From NCBI RefSeq assembly GCF_001562015.1, contig NZ_LASA01000060.1:1-64000 (forward strand): DNA of 64,000 bases, given 5' to 3'. Position 1 is the stretch's first letter. Each line of letters begins with the position of its first letter. Of this stretch, positions 51,477 to 60,384 are shown piece after piece. The DNA comes from Endozoicomonas arenosclerae. Its GTDB lineage: Bacteria; Pseudomonadota; Gammaproteobacteria; Pseudomonadales; Endozoicomonadaceae. The notes beneath the pieces are model-generated. The model was not told where the DNA came from. It searched no databases and was given only the letters and a program-made list of their open reading frames with translations. The translations under genes and the position numbers were made by a program.

Positions 51477-52933
51477 AGTGTTAAGTCTTCCATACGATGT
51501 GGAAATTGATCAGAACTAAGGAGATAACAGGGGATCGTTGCCTGCAGGTTCGTACCATCCTTGTTTTGCAAACTGATGTGCTCCCGGTCTGATAGTATGG
51601 TGGCTTTTATTGCTTTGGCCACCCGTAAATGAGCCACCAGCTCCTCCAGCCCCTTGGTAACAGGGTGGTGCCGAATGATTCCTGCAATGGTGAGAGGGCC
51701 ATTTTGCAATAAAATGGATTTGATGATTTCTGCCAGCTCCATCACTTTGACGGACTGTAAGTGTGACAACATTGAGGTGCTGGGAGACAACTGGTTCTTA
51801 CTGGTTTTTACCTCACTGGTATCAAGTGCTTCGTCGGGTGTTCGAAGTACCAGGCTGTCCAGCGACTGAACTCTGACACTACCACTGTTCAGTTTCAGTT
51901 CAATCTCTGATTTCAGGCTGATATTTTGTTCTTGAAACTTGAGGGCCGTTTGCTCGAGTTGCTCCAATAGTTGGCTGACAGCCCGGCTTTCCAGATGAGC
52001 ACCACTTTCTACGTATCTACGAAGACTCTCCTCGGTTCGTTTTCTTACGTGAAATACATGTTCGCTTTCATAAGTGAGTTCACGCAGTAAGCGTTCAAGA
52101 AATCGAGCCTGCTCATTACTAAGGTAGCTACTGGCCGGACGACTGAGAACAGAGCGGATCTGTTCCCTGAACTCGAGCCTCCTGTTTTCATCACAAAGCA
52201 GCTGGAAAAAACTGTCAAAAGCTCTGCCTGCGTCTGATTCTGCCAGAATGTTCTCTCCATCCAGCAAGGCTTTCAGAATATCACCGCGATGGTGATCGGC
52301 TTCAATCATATTAATTCTGAGTTGTTGGTCCAGTTGCCGTATCTCATCTTCTACCCTGCGAAAATCACCTGTAAGAACCGAAGCCAGCTGATAGACCTCT
52401 CGGATTCTTTCCTTCTGCTCCAGCTCTGATAGCTCAATAACAACACCTGCATTTAAAGCATCAATTTCATTTTGCAATTGTGTTTTTTTTGCTTCCAGAA
52501 GGATGACCCGCTCTTTTGGATCGGGGCTCAAAGCGACGGCTAAATCCCTGATGGCATCCTGAACAATTCTTAAATGTGAGGCTGTGGCATTATTTTCTCT
52601 CTCATCCAGCCCTTTAACAAAGCGCAGGGCTACTTCGCAGGGATCAGTTCGGGTCAGGTTGTCATCCAGCTCCCTGAGCCAGCCTGACTTGATCCATCCC
52701 CTGAGGTAAGCCATTGCATTGACATCGCCTTCAATCAGATTCAGTTCTCTTAATTGTTGCAGCTCTGCATCCAAAGCCACCCGAGCCTGACCTACAGGAA
52801 CTTCACTGACTTCCTGGAATAAATCGGCAATAAAGGCCAGCATCAGCGGTGCATTTTCAGCTCGTAACAGTTTCCATGTTTGATGTTCCTGATATTGGCG
52901 GCGAAAGGCTGCGTATTTTTGTTGGAAGCTCAT
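51473..52933 (-). CDS. jetA: Wadjet kleisin-like subunit JetA (DUF3375)
   Basis: The 486-residue DUF3375 protein is the MukF/kleisin-like part of the motor and the first gene of jetABCD. It begins MSFQQKYAAFRRQYQEHQTW, has the helix LKLLRAENAPLMLAFIADLF near the start, conserved LRELTYESEHVFHVRKRTEESLRRY in the middle, and a C-terminal winged-helix segment. A weak ribosome site precedes ATG 52933. The upstream 180 bp should hold the operon promoter; no operator was recognised. Confidence 0.92.
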   Translation of the reverse strand: MSFQQKYAAFRRQYQEHQTWKLLRAENAPLMLAFIADLFQEVSEVPVGQARVALDAELQQLRELNLIEGDVNAMAYLRGWIKSGWLRELDDNLTRTDPCEVALRFVKGLDERENNATASHLRIVQDAIRDLAVALSPDPKERVILLEAKKTQLQNEIDALNAGVVIELSELEQKERIREVYQLASVLTGDFRRVEDEIRQLDQQLRINMIEADHHRGDILKALLDGENILAESDAGRAFDSFFQLLCDENRRLEFREQIRSVLSRPASSYLSNEQARFLERLLRELTYESEHVFHVRKRTEESLRRYVESGAHLESRAVSQLLEQLEQTALKFQEQNISLKSEIELKLNSGSVRVQSLDSLVLRTPDEALDTSEVKTSKNQLSPSTSMLSHLQSVKVMELAEIIKSILLQNGPLTIAGIIRHHPVTKGLEELVAHLRVAKAIKATILSDREHISLQNKDGTNLQATIPCYLLSSDQFPHRMEDLTL

Positions 52934-53114
52934 GAGATCGTTCTCAATGGTTGCTGGTGTTTCAGGTCATTCTGGGATAGTTAGAATTGGACAACAGGGA
53001 TGAATATGAGTTCCTGTTTTCCTGACGCAGGCATGGGTTTCAGGCTGTGTCAGGATAATAATATTGGCCGGGTGTTTATGAAAACTCTCACATTGGGTTC
53101 GTTGCACACTATTT

Positions 53115-53567
53115 TTACGGCTCTTGAGTTCTGTCTTCTTCCGGAAAACTTGGGATGAGGCCCCAGGCTTTTCCAGTAGCAACAGGGTCAAATGATTCGG
53201 GATGGTTTTTTAATAGATTATTTAATTTTCTATCTCCGACCAGTGAAGCCATCTTCTTTTTCTTCTGTTCTGTAGGAACCATCGACAAAGCTATATTGAT
53301 AGTTAGATCAAGCTCCTCCCTACTGTTGCTTTCAGCAGCTTTTTCTATTGCCTCTAAAAGGTCATTTCCCATAACTTTGCGATCACAGAAATAGGCGTTT
53401 CTATAGCTCAACCACAAAAGGAGTTGTTTTTGAGTATTTACCGTTTCTTGTCTTAGCCAATGTGAACTCGGTAAATCCAGTATACCCTTTCGACATTCCT
53501 GAGCCTGTGCTGAGCTCAGAATTACGATCACAATGAAAAAGAGAGCAATTTGTCTACCTGGTAGCAT
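53115..53567 (-). CDS. Small secreted hypothetical protein
   Basis: I do not recognise this 150-residue protein. Start at ATG 53567, with GGGAG ten bases upstream, places a Sec signal peptide first (MLPGRQIALFFIVIVILSSAQAQE). The mature part is helical and charged (TEQKKKKMASLVGDRKLNNLLKNHPESF). It overlaps the upstream 114-residue gene by 14 bp, so the pair is co-translated. It lies upstream of jetA on the same strand but with 180 bp between. Confidence 0.5.
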   Translation of the reverse strand: MLPGRQIALFFIVIVILSSAQAQECRKGILDLPSSHWLRQETVNTQKQLLLWLSYRNAYFCDRKVMGNDLLEAIEKAAESNSREELDLTINIALSMVPTEQKKKKMASLVGDRKLNNLLKNHPESFDPVATGKAWGLIPSFPEEDRTQEP

Positions 53568-53898
53568 TCTGAACACACTCCCAAAATAATCTGTTTTTTC
53601 GATCATGGGAGTCTGAATAAAGGGATTCACTTGAGGCTATCTCCCATATTCTTCTTCTGTGATATTTATTAATGGACTTAAGTGTCTGCTCAAATGCAAG
53701 CCAGTCATAAGTCAGAGCATCAAAGGTCGTTTTCCCTTTTGGGGCGGGCTCTACAAAGATCTTATAGAGAGGGACGGTGCTGACGAGGGTTTTGAGTGTG
53801 TTGGACAGCTTTGTTTGTCTTTCGATAGTTTTCAGCGCCTTCAAGGTTTGTTCATCCGGCTCAAAGCTTCGAATATCGCAGTACTTCTGTACATCCAA
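53554..53898 (-). CDS. Small hypothetical protein upstream of the secreted protein
   Basis: I do not recognise this 114-residue soluble protein. It has helices with LKALKTIERQTKLSNTLKTL and a basic patch NKYHRRRIWE. AAGGA lies upstream of ATG 53898. It overlaps the next gene by 14 bp. No signal or membrane segment is seen. Confidence 0.45.
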   Translation of the reverse strand: MDVQKYCDIRSFEPDEQTLKALKTIERQTKLSNTLKTLVSTVPLYKIFVEPAPKGKTTFDALTYDWLAFEQTLKSINKYHRRRIWEIASSESLYSDSHDRKNRLFWECVQNATR

Positions 53899-53996
53899 TG
53901 TAGCAGTCCTTCCGTGTTTATTGTTGAAAGTAGACTTATTGACAGCTTGTCAGATATGCATCTTAACTCGAACAGGGGTGTGGTTAAAGACTGGGT

Positions 53997-54680
53997 TTAG
54001 TGATGCTCAGGCGTTCTCGCCAAACACCAGATATCCACACGTTTTACTCCCTGTTTTTTCAAAAGTCGTGTAATTTCTGAAACGGTTGATCCCGTCGTAA
54101 CCACATCGTCAATAATCGCCAGATGATTGCAGTGGGTTTTACCTGCAAGGCTGAAGGCGTTTTTAATATTTTTCCTTCTTTCCGATGCACTTAACCCTTG
54201 TTGAGAAGCCGTCTTCCGGTGTCGTTTTATAAGTTGAGTATTCACTGGGATATTGGCATGGGGTCTTAGAGCTTTTGATAATTGTCTGGCCAGTAAAAGA
54301 GACTGATCAAAGCCTCGGGTTCTCAACCTTTTGGTGTGCAGTGGAACCGGAATGATCATCTGGGGCCAGGCTGTATCGTCGTATTGATGAATTAATACTT
54401 CTCTGAGTTGTTTTACCAACGGAGGCAAATAAATCAGTTGTTGTTGGTGTTTGATCTGTTTGAGAAGGTGATCCAGCGGGTATTCGTAATTGAATGCTGA
54501 GTAGCAAGTGTCGAATAGCGGCTTCTTCTGCAGGCATTGGGCACAGTGGTCTGAAGCGTTAGCTTCGATCGGAATACCACAGCTTGTGCAATGTTTTTTT
54601 GCGATAGGCATGGCTCGCATGCATAAGTTGCAAACGGGCTCATCTAATAGAGTGTTAGTTCTACAAAGCAGGCAGCTCAT
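53997..54680 (-). CDS. comF: ComF family amidophosphoribosyltransferase-like protein
   Basis: The 227-residue ComF/GntX protein starts at ATG 54680. It has an N-terminal zinc ribbon (CLLC, CNLC, CTSCGIP, CAQC) and a phosphoribosyltransferase domain with IIPVPLHTKRLRTRGFDQS and the PRPP loop LAIIDDVVTTGSTVSE. ComF proteins assist DNA uptake. It is divergent from bioB, a typical gammaproteobacterial arrangement. Confidence 0.92.
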   Translation of the reverse strand: MSCLLCRTNTLLDEPVCNLCMRAMPIAKKHCTSCGIPIEANASDHCAQCLQKKPLFDTCYSAFNYEYPLDHLLKQIKHQQQLIYLPPLVKQLREVLIHQYDDTAWPQMIIPVPLHTKRLRTRGFDQSLLLARQLSKALRPHANIPVNTQLIKRHRKTASQQGLSASERRKNIKNAFSLAGKTHCNHLAIIDDVVTTGSTVSEITRLLKKQGVKRVDIWCLARTPEHH

Positions 54681-54708
54681 GGTTAGAAATTGTCTGAAAT
54701 TTAACCAT

Positions 54709-54734
54709 TTGTAAACGCTGTTACGTTTTAACAA
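54709..54734. promoter_or_regulatory. Weak BirA-like inverted repeat between comF and bioB
   Basis: TTGTAAAC and GTTTTAACAA form an imperfect inverted repeat. The half-sites resemble BirA operators, but the spacer is 8 nt instead of the usual 14-16. Position upstream of bioB fits; the spacing does not, so the assignment is doubtful. Confidence 0.25.
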
Positions 54735-54849
54735 TTGACGCATAATTTCATTTTATTATCATCGGTCATGTTTTTAATCTCGATTTCTAATAATTGAGCC
54801 GCTGACCAACAATACAGAGAGCTCCCACTGGGACGCATCAGTGAGAAAC

Positions 54850-55941
54850 ATGACCGACGTTTTAAACTACAAGGGCGCAAACCCCAGTGTTCTTCGCCAT
54901 GACTGGACTGCCGATGAAGTCGAAGCCCTGTTCCAGATGCCGTTCAATGATCTGATTTTTCAGGCTCAGCTGGCTCATAGAAACCACTTTGATCCCAATC
55001 AGGTGCAGGTTAGTACACTGCTGTCCATCAAGACAGGTGCCTGCCCGGAAGACTGCAAGTACTGTCCCCAGAGCGGTCACTACAACACCGGTCTTGATAA
55101 AGAAAAGCTGATGGAAGTTCGTAAAGTTCTGGAAGAGGCACGTCATGCCAAAGCTTCCGGAGCCACCCGCTTCTGCATGGGCGCGGCCTGGAAAAATCCT
55201 CCGGCGAAAGACATGCCTTACATCCTGGAAATGGTGCAAGGCGTAAAGGAGATGGGTCTGGAAACCTGCATGACGCTGGGTATGCTGGATGAAGATCAGG
55301 CTGGGCAACTGGCGGAAGCGGGTCTGGACTATTACAACCACAATCTAGATACCTCTCCTGAATTTTACGGCAGCATCATTACTACCCGTACCTATTCCGA
55401 TCGTCTGAACACATTGGCTCATGTTCGCGATGCAGGTATGAACATCTGCAGCGGCGGCATTGTAGGTCTGGGTGAGACCGAAAGAGATCGTGCCGGCATG
55501 TTGATTCAGCTGGCCAATCTGCCCAAGCACCCTGAAAGTGTTCCCATCAATATGCTGGTGCGAGTGGAAGGTACTCCGCTGGAAGATGTGGATGCTGTTG
55601 ATGGTATTGATTTTGTTCGCACCATTGCCGTGGCCAAAATTATGATGCCAGCTTCCTGTGTTCGACTGTCTGCAGGTCGCGAAAACATGAGTGACGAACT
55701 GCAGGCTCTGGCGTTCCTTGCTGGTGCCAACTCTATTTTCCTGGGCGAAAAATTGCTGACTACTGCCAATCCCAAGGAAAGTAGTGACAGACAGCTGTTC
55801 AACAAGCTGGGCATCAATATGGAAGATACTTCCGAACTGGATGAACAGGCTCTGGCGAAAGTGTGTCCGCTGCGTGAGCAGGATAATGAGCAGTACTTTG
55901 ATGCTATGAAAAGTGATGCCATGGGACAGAAGGCTTCCTGA
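54850..55941 (+). CDS. bioB: Biotin synthase
   Basis: BioB inserts sulfur into dethiobiotin by radical SAM chemistry. The 363-residue protein has the radical SAM motif C65-x3-C69-x2-C72 ([13 protein letters not shown]), conserved [11 protein letters not shown] and [12 protein letters not shown], and [12 protein letters not shown] near the end. Start ATG 54850 (MTDVLNYKG). First of five translationally coupled biotin genes; its TGA shares a base with the bioF ATG (TGATG). Confidence 0.96.
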   Translation: MTDVLNYKGANPSVLRHDWTADEVEALFQMPFNDLIFQAQLAHRNHFDPNQVQVSTLLSIKTGACPEDCKYCPQSGHYNTGLDKEKLMEVRKVLEEARHAKASGATRFCMGAAWKNPPAKDMPYILEMVQGVKEMGLETCMTLGMLDEDQAGQLAEAGLDYYNHNLDTSPEFYGSIITTRTYSDRLNTLAHVRDAGMNICSGGIVGLGETERDRAGMLIQLANLPKHPESVPINMLVRVEGTPLEDVDAVDGIDFVRTIAVAKIMMPASCVRLSAGRENMSDELQALAFLAGANSIFLGEKLLTTANPKESSDRQLFNKLGINMEDTSELDEQALAKVCPLREQDNEQYFDAMKSDAMGQKAS

Positions 55942-57116
55942 TGCCTTTCGATCTGGAAAAGGATCTTCAGGCCCGCAGAGATAATGGTCTGTATCGTTCG
56001 CGTAAAACCCTTGAGGCTCCTCAGGGTGCTGAAGTTGTGGTGGACGGAAAACCGTACCTGGCGTTTTGTAACAATGACTACCTGGGGTTGGCAAACCACC
56101 CGGAAGTCAGTGCAGCTATGGCTCAAGCGACTTCAGAGTATGGCACTGGCGGGGGGGCTTCCCATCTGGTAATTGGCCATAGTCGTGCACATCACCAGCT
56201 TGAAGAAGAGTTGGCAGAGTTCACCGGACGTGAAAGGGTGTTGCTCTTCTCCAACGGTTATATGGCTAACCTGGGTGTGATCAGTGCTCTGCTTGGAAAA
56301 GAAGATGCTGTTTTTCAAGATCGTCTGAATCATGCTTCTCTTCTGGATGCAGGTCTGTTGTCAGGAGCTCGTTTTCAGCGATACCTGCACAATGATGTAA
56401 ACAACCTTGAAAGCCGCCTGAACAGAACAGAAGCCAGAAGAAAGCTAATCGTGACCGATGGCGTTTTCAGCATGGACGGTGATCTGGCTCCGCTGAAAGA
56501 GTTGTCTGAACTTTCTCTCAGGCACGATGCCTGGTTGATGGTGGATGATGCCCATGGCTTTGGTGCCCTGGGTAAAAAGGGTGGCGGTGTTGCAGAGTAT
56601 TTTGGTCTGGATCAGGATCATTTGCCGGTTCTGGTCGGGACGCTTGGAAAAGCTTTTGGTACAGCAGGTGCTTTTGTTGCCGGCAGTGAAGCCTTGATTG
56701 AAACCTTGATCCAGTTCGCCCGTACCTATATATACACCACGTCCATGCCTCCAGCGGTTGCAGAGGCCACCCGAACCAGTCTTAGAATCCTGCAGGAAGA
56801 AAACTGGAGAAGAGAACGTCTGGATCAGTTGATCGATTTCTTCAGAAAAGAGTGCAAGCAGATGGGATTGGAACTCATGGACTCGCACTCTCCTATTCAG
56901 CCTGTTATTGTCGGGTCTGCTGATACTGCTGTGGCCATGAGTAACGCTCTGGCAGAACAGGGTATCCTGGTGACGGCCATTCGTCCCCCCACGGTTCCCA
57001 AAGGAACTTCAAGGTTACGTATTACCTTCAGTGCCGCTCATGAACAAAAACATGTAGAGCAGCTACTGGATGCACTGGAGAGAACGGTACGCCCGTTACA
57101 GGAGGAAGTAGCATGA
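55941..57116 (+). CDS. bioF: 8-amino-7-oxononanoate synthase
   Basis: BioF is the PLP enzyme joining pimeloyl-ACP and L-alanine. The 391-residue protein shows [43 protein letters not shown] and the PLP lysine in [13 protein letters not shown]. It overlaps bioB by one base and bioH by the ATGA quartet. Normal length. Confidence 0.95.
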   Translation: MPFDLEKDLQARRDNGLYRSRKTLEAPQGAEVVVDGKPYLAFCNNDYLGLANHPEVSAAMAQATSEYGTGGGASHLVIGHSRAHHQLEEELAEFTGRERVLLFSNGYMANLGVISALLGKEDAVFQDRLNHASLLDAGLLSGARFQRYLHNDVNNLESRLNRTEARRKLIVTDGVFSMDGDLAPLKELSELSLRHDAWLMVDDAHGFGALGKKGGGVAEYFGLDQDHLPVLVGTLGKAFGTAGAFVAGSEALIETLIQFARTYIYTTSMPPAVAEATRTSLRILQEENWRRERLDQLIDFFRKECKQMGLELMDSHSPIQPVIVGSADTAVAMSNALAEQGILVTAIRPPTVPKGTSRLRITFSAAHEQKHVEQLLDALERTVRPLQEEVA

Positions 57117-57859
57117 GTTTACCCATTGTTCTGGTCAGTGGTTGGGCTATGCCTGCAACAGTTATGGAGCCTCTTGCGAGTGCTTTGGACGGCGATGGTC
57201 GAGTTTCTGTAGTTCAGCTGCCCGGCCTGGTCTGGGAGCGAAAGAAGTATGACTGGAAGCAGTTGTTGGACTATTTGGACATGCATCTGCTGGAAACTCC
57301 GGTGATCCTTGTCGGCTGGTCTTTAGGCGGTACATTAGCTTCGATTTATGCCAGTCAAAACCCCGATAAAGTCGCTGGTCTGGTAACGCTGGGCTGCAAT
57401 CCGTGTTTTGTGCGCAATCAGGATTGGCCTGAAGCCATGCTTCCACAGACCTTTGAAAGCTTTTACGCCGGGATGCAGGAAGACTCCTCAGCCACGGTTG
57501 ATCAGTTTTCACTGCTTTGCAGCATGGGCAACGGCAATCGCAAAGACGTTCTGAAAATGCTTCAGAGAGCCGTTAAAAGAGATGCTGACCTGGAATCAAC
57601 TATTCTTCTGCAATTGCTGAAACTATTAGGTGCCAGTGACGTTCGATCCCAGCTGTCCGATATCCGTTGTCCGGTGATTCATTGTTTTGGTAAAGATGAT
57701 GCGCTGGTGCCATCGGATACCGGTGAGAGAATAGAAAGAGACTACCCTGCCCACAGTGTTCTGATGATGGAAGGGGGTCACTGCTTCTTCCTGGATAAAG
57801 ACTCAGGCGCTATAAAACAGGTAGCAGACCAGGTTAACCGCTTATGCAACCGAAGCTGA
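57113..57859 (+). CDS. bioH: Pimeloyl-ACP methyl ester carboxylesterase BioH
   Basis: BioH demethylates pimeloyl-ACP methyl ester. The 248-residue alpha/beta hydrolase has the start [18 protein letters not shown], nucleophile motif GWSLGG, an Asp in FGKDDALVP and His in EGGHCFF. Its place between bioF and bioC supports BioH. It overlaps bioF by 4 bp and bioC by 16 bp. Confidence 0.92.
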   Translation: MSLPIVLVSGWAMPATVMEPLASALDGDGRVSVVQLPGLVWERKKYDWKQLLDYLDMHLLETPVILVGWSLGGTLASIYASQNPDKVAGLVTLGCNPCFVRNQDWPEAMLPQTFESFYAGMQEDSSATVDQFSLLCSMGNGNRKDVLKMLQRAVKRDADLESTILLQLLKLLGASDVRSQLSDIRCPVIHCFGKDDALVPSDTGERIERDYPAHSVLMMEGGHCFFLDKDSGAIKQVADQVNRLCNRS

Positions 57860-58662
57860 AAACAGCTGCATATTCTTCAGAGGCTCAAGTTGATAAGTTA
57901 CGCGTGGCTGCCAATTTCAGCCGGGCTGCGGCTACCTATGATTCAGCAGCGGTTCTTCAGAAGCGTGTAGCTGCAAGGGCCATGCTGGGTCTGCCTACAG
58001 AGTGCTCTCCTCAACAGATTCTGGATCTGGGCTCGGGTACAGGCAGTCAGACAAAGGTGCTGGCAGAGCATTTCCCGGAAGCTCATGTTACCGGTCTGGA
58101 TCTGGCCATGGGCATGCTGCAATTTGCCCGCTCCCAGTGTGACTCTTCCTCCTGGTGCTCCGGAGATATTGAAGCTCTGCCGTTTAAAAGCAACAGCTTT
58201 GATCTGGTGTTTTCCAGTCTGGCAATCCAATGGTGTTCATTCGAAACCGTTCTTGATGAGCTGTACCGTATTCTCAAGCCAGGTGGTGTTTTCGTCTTCT
58301 CAAGTCTCACCAGTGGCACCATGGGGGAATTGAATGAAGCCTGGAAGCAGGTAGACAGCAATATCCATGTGAACGGTTTTGAAAGCTTCGAGCATCAGAA
58401 AAAACAGGTGCTTGAATCTTGCTTTAAACAGCAATCTTTCAAGCAACAAACAGAGACACTCTACTATCCTGAGCTTTTTCAGCTCCTCAGGGAACTGAAA
58501 GCACTGGGAGTCAACACGGTGCACAGTCGACAGCCGGGCTTGATGACAAGAGGCCGACTGCTCCAGCTTCAGGAAGCCTACGAAACGTTTCGGGTCGACG
58601 CCGGGTTACCCCTGTCCTATCAAGTGCTGTACGGGATTTTGAGAAAACCAGCCCATGCCTAA
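57844..58662 (+). CDS. bioC: Malonyl-ACP O-methyltransferase BioC
   Basis: BioC methylates malonyl-ACP to start pimelate synthesis. The 272-residue SAM methyltransferase shows NFSRAAATYDSAAVLQKRVA at the start, ILDLGSGTGSQT (SAM site), ALPFKSNSFDLVFSSLAIQWC and LKPGGVFVFSSLT. It overlaps bioH by 16 bp and bioD by 8 bp. Confidence 0.94.
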   Translation: MQPKLKTAAYSSEAQVDKLRVAANFSRAAATYDSAAVLQKRVAARAMLGLPTECSPQQILDLGSGTGSQTKVLAEHFPEAHVTGLDLAMGMLQFARSQCDSSSWCSGDIEALPFKSNSFDLVFSSLAIQWCSFETVLDELYRILKPGGVFVFSSLTSGTMGELNEAWKQVDSNIHVNGFESFEHQKKQVLESCFKQQSFKQQTETLYYPELFQLLRELKALGVNTVHSRQPGLMTRGRLLQLQEAYETFRVDAGLPLSYQVLYGILRKPAHA

Positions 58663-59338
58663 AACCTTTTTTGTCACTGGCACCGATACGGATGCCGGTA
58701 AGACCTTTGTCACCTGTGCCATGTTAGCGTCAGCGAATCAGCAGGGTCTGAAAACTCTGGCTCTAAAGCCGGTGGCAGCGGGATCAGAGAACACTCCGGA
58801 TGGTCCCAGGAATGACGACGCCCTGAACCTGATGAGTGCCATGAATGTTGATCTGGGTTATTCGCAGGTCAACCCTGTGCTCTTTGAGCCTCCGATTGCA
58901 CCTCATATTGCAGCTCAGGAAGAAGGAAGACGAGTCACGGTCGATCGCCTTACAGGGTTTTGCCGCGGCGCTCTGATGACTCGGCATGACCTTTCATTTA
59001 TTGAGGGTGCTGGTGGTTGGAGAGTGCCTCTGAATGATCGTGAGATGCTGGCAGATCTGGCGAAAAATATGAATGTACCTGTCATCTTAGTGGTGGGTAT
59101 GAAGCTGGGTTGTATCAGCCATTCTCTGCTGACGGTTGAGTCCATTCTGCAAAGTGGATGTCAGCTGGCTGGATGGGTAGCTAATCAGGTGGACCCTGAA
59201 ATGAGTCGGTTTGAGGAAAATGTCGAAACGCTTAAAGCTATGATTCCTTCTCCCTGCCTGGGTGTTGTTCCCTGGATGGATGATAGCCAAAAGAACAATG
59301 CTGCTTCCTGTTTGGACCTGTCTCCCCTGCTGTCCTGA
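58655..59338 (+). CDS. bioD: Dethiobiotin synthetase
   Basis: BioD closes the ureido ring of dethiobiotin with CO2 and ATP. The 227-residue protein has P-loop TGTDTDAGKTFVTCA, LKPVAAGS, IEGAGGWRVPL and VVGMKLGCISHSLLT. It ends the operon and is followed by a hairpin. bioA, which makes its substrate, is not in the window. Confidence 0.95.
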   Translation: MPKTFFVTGTDTDAGKTFVTCAMLASANQQGLKTLALKPVAAGSENTPDGPRNDDALNLMSAMNVDLGYSQVNPVLFEPPIAPHIAAQEEGRRVTVDRLTGFCRGALMTRHDLSFIEGAGGWRVPLNDREMLADLAKNMNVPVILVVGMKLGCISHSLLTVESILQSGCQLAGWVANQVDPEMSRFEENVETLKAMIPSPCLGVVPWMDDSQKNNAASCLDLSPLLS

Positions 59339-59343
59339 TATTA

Positions 59344-59369
59344 AAGCCAGTCATCCGACTGGCTTAATT
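59344..59369 (+). terminator. Terminator of the bio operon
   Basis: AAGCCAGTC (59344-59352) pairs with GACTGGCTT (59357-59365) around a 4-nt loop, followed by a short AATTT tail. Confidence 0.8.
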
Positions 59370-59452
59370 TCAAAACTCCATTTCAATCACTCAGGCATCA
59401 GTTCATGGTTGTCTGTCCGATATAAAAAGATGGGTCACAAGAGTGGTTCATC

Positions 59453-60208
59453 ATGGGTGAAAAAATCAATCCGAGTTCTCCATCGCCTTCCCAGTCTGTA
59501 GGTCATGAGGCTCATCAACCCGCCAGCAAGAAGTCGGTTCTCTGGAAAGGGCGTTTCAAAGTCAGCGTTCCTGATGGTGTAAAAAGAAAGCTGGGCCATT
59601 TAAAGACTAATCCATTCAAACGCTCTTCCGGACAAAGACGAATCAAGAGAATGACCCGTGAGGAATTCAAGTTTCGGCTGGGGCTTTTGAAACCCTCCAA
59701 CTGGGCCAGCAGGGCGGTTCCTCGACTGGATGGCCAAATCAGAAGTCAGGTTGATTCTGCATTGTCCTCTCTTAGAGAAGGAAAGACAGAAGCATTCATG
59801 GACGGTATCTTTTCTGTTCGGCAGTTGATGCACCAGAGAGCTTTTTACACTGGGGAAGGTCATGCCCAGGAAGATTTTCTGAACAGTATTGAGGCTGAAA
59901 TCCTGAATCATCCAGAAGAGTATACAGGGCGCCTTTTGGCTGAATTTTCAGACGCTGGCAGCTATCTTAACCGTCTTCGTGATGCTGTGGATAAAGCGTA
60001 TGATGAATTCAGAAGTGGAGACGTACTGGCTTCTAATCACCTCCTGACACTTTCCAGTGCCAGAAGCTTTTTGGTCAAGCTTGGTCAGTTAACTCTTGGA
60101 AAAGAGGCTTCTGAAGAGTGGCTCAGGAAAGAGCCTGAAAGTGATAACGATGTTATGCACAAAGTGAGCGAGACAGTGAGCCGCTTGCCTCCCGGAAGAC
60201 TCCATTGA
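59453..60208 (+). CDS. Basic-N-terminus hypothetical protein, effector-like
   Basis: I do not recognise this 251-residue protein. The first 25 residues are Ser/Pro/His-rich and lack a Sec signal. Residues 26-75 are strongly basic (KKSVLWKGRFKVSV, GVKRKLGHLK, RRIKRMTREEFKFR). The remainder is an all-helical, Leu- and Ser-rich domain (AVDKAYDEFRSGDVLASNHLLTL in part). Disordered start, basic patch and absence from housekeeping sets fit the other effector-like proteins of this window. That is inference. Confidence 0.5.
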   Translation: MGEKINPSSPSPSQSVGHEAHQPASKKSVLWKGRFKVSVPDGVKRKLGHLKTNPFKRSSGQRRIKRMTREEFKFRLGLLKPSNWASRAVPRLDGQIRSQVDSALSSLREGKTEAFMDGIFSVRQLMHQRAFYTGEGHAQEDFLNSIEAEILNHPEEYTGRLLAEFSDAGSYLNRLRDAVDKAYDEFRSGDVLASNHLLTLSSARSFLVKLGQLTLGKEASEEWLRKEPESDNDVMHKVSETVSRLPPGRLH

Positions 60209-60298
60209 AAAAGCCATTGATCAGGTATCTCTTCAAGCTCCACGTTTTTGAAAGATAAAGCATGAACAATAGTTGACATTTGTTGTAAGCGAACGTAA

Positions 60299-60320
60299 GT
60301 TTCAAACAACTGTTTGAAAC
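60299..60320 (+). promoter_or_regulatory. PsrA-type operator upstream of the acyl-CoA dehydrogenase
   Basis: A perfect inverted repeat with arms GTTTCAAACA and TGTTTGAAAC and a 2-nt centre contains CAAAC-N4-GTTTG. This is the published PsrA consensus (G/C)AAAC-N2-4-GTTT(G/C). PsrA is the fatty-acid-responsive TetR-family repressor of beta-oxidation genes. A TATAAT follows at 60327-60332, so binding would cover the promoter. Confidence 0.7.
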
Positions 60321-60384
60321 TGGTACTATAATTTTATATATACCAGTTCATTGAATAAATATAAGAGAACCCAGAGGTACCGTT

